Below, piece by piece: positions 5,354 to 7,972 of a DNA stretch of 7,972 bases. The notes under the pieces were generated by a model. It ran no database searches, was not told the DNA's origin, and saw only the letters and a program-made list of their open reading frames with translations. Position 1 is the first letter of the stretch. Every line of letters starts with the position of its first letter. This DNA comes from an uncultured Bacteroidales bacterium (lineage in GTDB: Bacteria; Bacteroidota; Bacteroidia; Bacteroidales; UBA932), in contig CAMZCW010000103.1 of the NCBI GenBank assembly GCA_947305045.1, forward strand, positions 1 through 7,972. The letters are read 5' to 3'. Made by a program: the position numbers and the translations under genes.

Positions 5354-5383
5354 CAAGATACGCATTATTTCGTTAATCTCCAA
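5354..5383 (-). promoter_or_regulatory. Possible weak promoter for cdd
   Basis: On the minus strand TTG (5383-5381) is followed after 20 nt by TATCTTG (5360-5354), a one-base-short version of TAnnTTTG. The spacing is right, but the -7 element is imperfect. The perfect palindrome TCTTGCAAGA (5349-5358) overlaps it. The alternative is simple read-through from arcB. Confidence 0.3.
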
Positions 5384-6374
5384 GCGTAGCCACCATTACC
5401 GCTTTGATAGTATGCATGCGGTTCTCGGCCTCGTCAAAGACAATGCTGGCAGGACTTTCGAACACTTCTTCCGTCACTTCTACGCCGTCCAGGCCAAATT
5501 TCTGATACACGTCCTCCCCTGCCTTGGTATCCCGGTTGTGGTATGACGGCAGGCAGTGCATGAACTTGCAGGCGGGGTTGCCGGTGCGTTCCATCAGCTT
5601 GGCGTTCACCTGGTAAGGCATCAGGAGGCCGATACGCTCTTTCCAGACGCTGTCCGGCTCGCCCATGGACACCCAGATGTCCGTATACACAAAGTCGCAG
5701 TCTTTCACGCCCTCATCCACGTTGTCCGTGATGGTGATGCGGGCGCCGGTTTCCTTGGCCACGGCAAAACACTGTGCCTGGAGTTCCGCGCTGGGCTGCA
5801 GGGCCTTAGGAGCGACGATACGTACGTCCATGCCCATCTTGGCGCCGCCTACCAGCAGGGAGTTTCCCATATTGAAGCGAGCATCGCCCAGGTAGGCAAA
5901 CTTCACCTGATTCAGGGGTTTGGTGCTGTGCTCCTCCATGGTGAGGAGGTCGGCCAGGATTTGCGTGGGGTGGAACTCGTTGGTGAGACCGTTCCACACG
6001 GGCACGCCGGCGTACTTGGCCAGCTCTTCCACAATGGCCTGGCCAAAGCCGCGGTACTCGATGCCGTCGTACATGCGGCCCAGCACACGGGCGGTGTCCT
6101 TCATAGTCTCCTTAATGCCGATTTGCGAACCGGTGGGGCCCAGGTAGGTCACGTGTGCGCCCTGGTCGTGCGCGGCCACCTCAAAGGCGCAACGCGTGCG
6201 GGTGCTGGTCTTTTCAAAGATGAGGGCGATGTTCTTGCCCTTGAGGTGCTGTTCCTCCCGGCCGGCCTTTTTGGCGGCTTTGAGCGCGCGGGAAAGGTCC
6301 AGCAGATAACGGATTTCGTCGGGAGTATAGTCCAGCAGTTTCAGGAAATTGCGATTCTTAAGGCTTTGTTCCAT
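5373..6374 (-). CDS. arcB: Ornithine carbamoyltransferase, catabolic type
   Basis: In the arginine deiminase pathway this enzyme phosphorolyses citrulline to ornithine and carbamoyl phosphate. The 333-residue protein has the carbamoyl-phosphate motif FEKTSTRTR (53-61), [10 protein letters not shown] (135-144), the ornithine-binding DIWVSMGE (232-239) and the catalytic [10 protein letters not shown] (271-280) with C274. The SMG and HCLP motifs mark it as an ornithine enzyme; putrescine, N-acetyl- and N-succinylornithine carbamoyltransferases differ there. The long C-terminal part ([20 protein letters not shown], then [11 protein letters not shown]) matches catabolic ArcB proteins. Synthesis-direction activity (ArgF) cannot be excluded from sequence, but the adjoining carbamate kinase and deiminase argue for catabolism. 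Its ATG lies 2 nt after the arcC stop, so it is the third gene of the operon. Confidence 0.94.
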   Translation of the reverse strand: MEQSLKNRNFLKLLDYTPDEIRYLLDLSRALKAAKKAGREEQHLKGKNIALIFEKTSTRTRCAFEVAAHDQGAHVTYLGPTGSQIGIKETMKDTARVLGRMYDGIEYRGFGQAIVEELAKYAGVPVWNGLTNEFHPTQILADLLTMEEHSTKPLNQVKFAYLGDARFNMGNSLLVGGAKMGMDVRIVAPKALQPSAELQAQCFAVAKETGARITITDNVDEGVKDCDFVYTDIWVSMGEPDSVWKERIGLLMPYQVNAKLMERTGNPACKFMHCLPSYHNRDTKAGEDVYQKFGLDGVEVTEEVFESPASIVFDEAENRMHTIKAVMVATLGD

Positions 6375-6376
6375 AG

Positions 6377-7285
6377 TTATTTAACGATTCTGGTTCCGCA
6401 GGAAGGGTTACCCAGCTCCCCTGCTTCAGTAATAATGCACGCTTTGCCGCCGTTTTCTATAAAAAGGATGGCGGCTCTAACCTTGGGGGCCATGGAGCCC
6501 TCTGCAAACTGGCCTTCTGCCAGGTATTGCTGCGCCTGGGCTACCGTCAGGGTATCCAGGGCCTGTTCGTTCTCTTTCCGGAAGTTGATATACACTTTGG
6601 GCACGTCCGTGAGAATATAAAATTCGTCCGCGCCGATTTGGTTGGCACACAGGGCCGATGCCAGGTCTTTGTCGATGACAGCCTCTACGCCCTGGCCTTT
6701 AACGACCGGGATGCCCCCGCCGCCCACGGTGACCACAATGTAGCCTTCGCGGGCCAGTCGGCCCACCAGCTCCACGTTCCGGATGCCCACGGGCACCGGT
6801 GAAGCCACCACTTTCCGCCACCCGCGGCCCTTGGGGTCCTCGCGGTAATTACCTTGACCGGGAATCTCCTTGTAATACGGCCCTACCGGCTTGGTGGGGT
6901 TCTGGAAGGCAGGATCATCGGCACGCACCTCCACGCGTGTAACCAGCGAGACCACCTTGCGGTCCAGCCGGCACTTTGCCAGCACGCGGTCCATGCCGCT
7001 CTCGATCAGGTAGGCGATGGAGCCTTGCGTTTCCGCGCCGCAGAAATCCATGGGCTGGGCGGGCAGGCCATACTCCTTTTCCCCTGCCTGGTGCCGTAAG
7101 AGGCCGTTGCCCACCTGCGGGCCATTGCCATGGCCGATAACGATGTTGTATCCCTTTTCCAGGAGCGGCACCAGGTTTTCGCAGGTGCGTTCCACATTTT
7201 CCAACTGTTCGGGGAAGGTACCTTTCTGACCCGCACGCAGCAGTGCGTTTCCCCCGAAAGCAATCATAGCAAGTTTAGCAGCCAT
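6377..7285 (-). CDS. arcC: Carbamate kinase
   Basis: ArcC transfers phosphate from carbamoyl phosphate to ADP, yielding ATP, CO2 and ammonia, and is the energy-conserving last step of arginine fermentation. The 302-residue length is typical. Amino-acid-kinase motifs visible are AFGGNALL (9-16), [10 protein letters not shown] (51-60), VTRVEV (115-120), KPVGPYY (132-138, in the protruding subdomain), VGGGGIPVV (187-195), [10 protein letters not shown] (203-212), [10 protein letters not shown] (225-234) and [10 protein letters not shown] (263-272). The set is complete, so the protein should be active. The ATG at 7285-7283 lies one base after the TGA of the deiminase-like gene, and the stop is 2 nt before arcB. 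This spacing makes a single transcript near certain. Confidence 0.96.
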   Translation of the reverse strand: MAAKLAMIAFGGNALLRAGQKGTFPEQLENVERTCENLVPLLEKGYNIVIGHGNGPQVGNGLLRHQAGEKEYGLPAQPMDFCGAETQGSIAYLIESGMDRVLAKCRLDRKVVSLVTRVEVRADDPAFQNPTKPVGPYYKEIPGQGNYREDPKGRGWRKVVASPVPVGIRNVELVGRLAREGYIVVTVGGGGIPVVKGQGVEAVIDKDLASALCANQIGADEFYILTDVPKVYINFRKENEQALDTLTVAQAQQYLAEGQFAEGSMAPKVRAAILFIENGGKACIITEAGELGNPSCGTRIVK

Positions 7286-7286
7286 A

Positions 7287-7972
7287 TCAGTCTCTTCTGA
7301 GTGGTAAGGTAGAGCAGCGCAGCAGGCCGCCCATCTTGGAAATTTCCCGGTAAGGCACCGTTTCCACTGTCATGCCCCATTTGTCCCGGAGGTGCTTGAT
7401 GAGCCGGTAGAAATGTTCCTCTACCACCACCACATTCTCCGAAATGGAGAATACGTTGGAGTTCATGGCGTACATTTCCTCCGTGGTGATTTCAAACACA
7501 TTCTCCTCTCCAAAGATATCCACCAGATGCTGGGCATCCCGAGGATTCATGAAACCGCGCCGGTAGATAATGGCCTTGTCATGGCCCACCGGCATAAAGG
7601 TACAATCCAGGTGCAGAATGCCCTGATACGGGTCTGTGTCACTCTTAAGCAGGTTCAGGGGCATGATATTGCGCTCCGGGAAAATCATTTTGAGGTAGTC
7701 CACCGCCAGGCGGTTGGTACGTGCTGTCTTTACCTGACTATAGTCCGGGAAGTTGTACTGGCCCAGGAAAATATAGTTTTTATACAGGATGACATCGCCC
7801 CCTTCCACGTGTACCGCTTCCGGCAGGTTGTAAATCTGTTTGTAATGGATTTGCCTGTAGATTTCCTCATACGCGTCAATCTCTTCCTGGCGGTCCGGGA
7901 TAATGTTGGAGACAATGATTTTGTCGTCAATGACAAAACCCACGTCCCGCGAGAACACCTGGTTGCAATTGG
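7287..7972 (-). CDS. Short arginine deiminase/amidinotransferase-superfamily hydrolase (partial)
   Basis: The 5' end is beyond the right edge; 227 codons plus two bases are visible, starting inside NCNQVFSRDVGFV. The frame is open to the edge, so the GTG at 7958 is internal (Val) and not a start. The guanidine-modifying fold is indicated by a Glu/Asp motif HVEGGDV (7811-7791), a His motif LHLDC (7616-7602) and a C-terminal nucleophile Cys in LLRCSTLPL (codon 7316-7314). All three catalytic elements are intact. The order and spacing fit compact ADI/dimethylarginine-hydrolase-like proteins of about 300 residues, not the roughly 400-residue ArcA. Lying directly before arcC and arcB, it most likely converts arginine to citrulline and ammonia (inference from context). 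Dimethylarginine, agmatine or another guanidino compound is possible. No symbol is given because it is not a canonical ArcA. Confidence 0.85.
   Translation of the reverse strand, partial: NCNQVFSRDVGFVIDDKIIVSNIIPDRQEEIDAYEEIYRQIHYKQIYNLPEAVHVEGGDVILYKNYIFLGQYNFPDYSQVKTARTNRLAVDYLKMIFPERNIMPLNLLKSDTDPYQGILHLDCTFMPVGHDKAIIYRRGFMNPRDAQHLVDIFGEENVFEITTEEMYAMNSNVFSISENVVVVEEHFYRLIKHLRDKWGMTVETVPYREISKMGGLLRCSTLPLRRD

Noticed and set aside
5556..6620. A 354-codon open frame on the plus strand opposite arcB and the end of arcC.
   Set aside because: It is the antisense shadow of two genes with complete catalytic motifs. Its translation has no recognisable domain, and it lacks promoter or operon context.
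7956..7958. GTG as the start codon of the deiminase-like gene.
   Set aside because: The frame stays open upstream to the window edge and encodes NCNQ before it, part of a conserved-looking N-terminal core, so the true start is outside the window.

Overview
The window looks like chromosomal DNA from a Bacteroidetes bacterium, probably order Bacteroidales. The coding regions are rather G+C-rich and the few intergenic gaps are AT-rich. Three exact copies of the Bacteroidetes -7 promoter element TAnnTTTG sit at plausible places, start codons lack a consistent Shine-Dalgarno sequence, and several proteins (DUF4332-type helix-hairpin-helix, cytoplasmic LRR_5, short Fur-like regulator) are of types common in that phylum. 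I cannot name the genus. There are no mobile elements, tRNAs, CRISPR arrays or phage genes. Coding density is very high.

Layout. (1) Positions 1-277, minus: a left-truncated helix-hairpin-helix protein, divergent from the next operon across a 110-bp AT-rich gap carrying a -7 element for each direction. (2) 388-3155, plus: a tight four-gene operon made of an unrecognised 153-aa protein, a small leucine-rich-repeat protein, an S4-domain RluA-type pseudouridine synthase and TcdA (ct6A37 tRNA cyclisation). Its gaps are +4, -4 and -4 nt. (3) 3124-4712, minus: a fucose-isomerase-like (COG2407-like) protein whose stop overlaps the start of a Fur-family repressor. The Fur gene runs 32 bp into the 3' end of tcdA from the opposite strand. 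(4) 4703-4842, plus: the short-type SRP RNA (ffs) with its own promoter and terminator. The promoter overlaps the first codons of the fucose-isomerase-like gene. (5) 4845-7972, minus: cytidine deaminase (cdd), preceded on its strand by a catabolic arginine-degradation operon. That operon consists of a short arginine-deiminase-superfamily enzyme (5' end off the window), carbamate kinase (arcC) and ornithine carbamoyltransferase (arcB).

How they work together. The right-hand operon would turn arginine into citrulline plus ammonia, citrulline into ornithine plus carbamoyl phosphate, and carbamoyl phosphate plus ADP into ATP. The deiminase step is done by a compact enzyme with a diverged C-terminal Cys motif, not by a textbook ArcA. 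The plus-strand operon groups two RNA-modifying enzymes with two proteins of unknown role. The SRP RNA is packed between convergent and divergent protein genes with almost no spare DNA.

I found no clearly new defence or mobile system. The best leads are the fucose-isomerase-like/Fur coupled pair, the orphan protein heading the RNA-modification operon, the compact deiminase in the arc operon, and the overlapping architecture around ffs.
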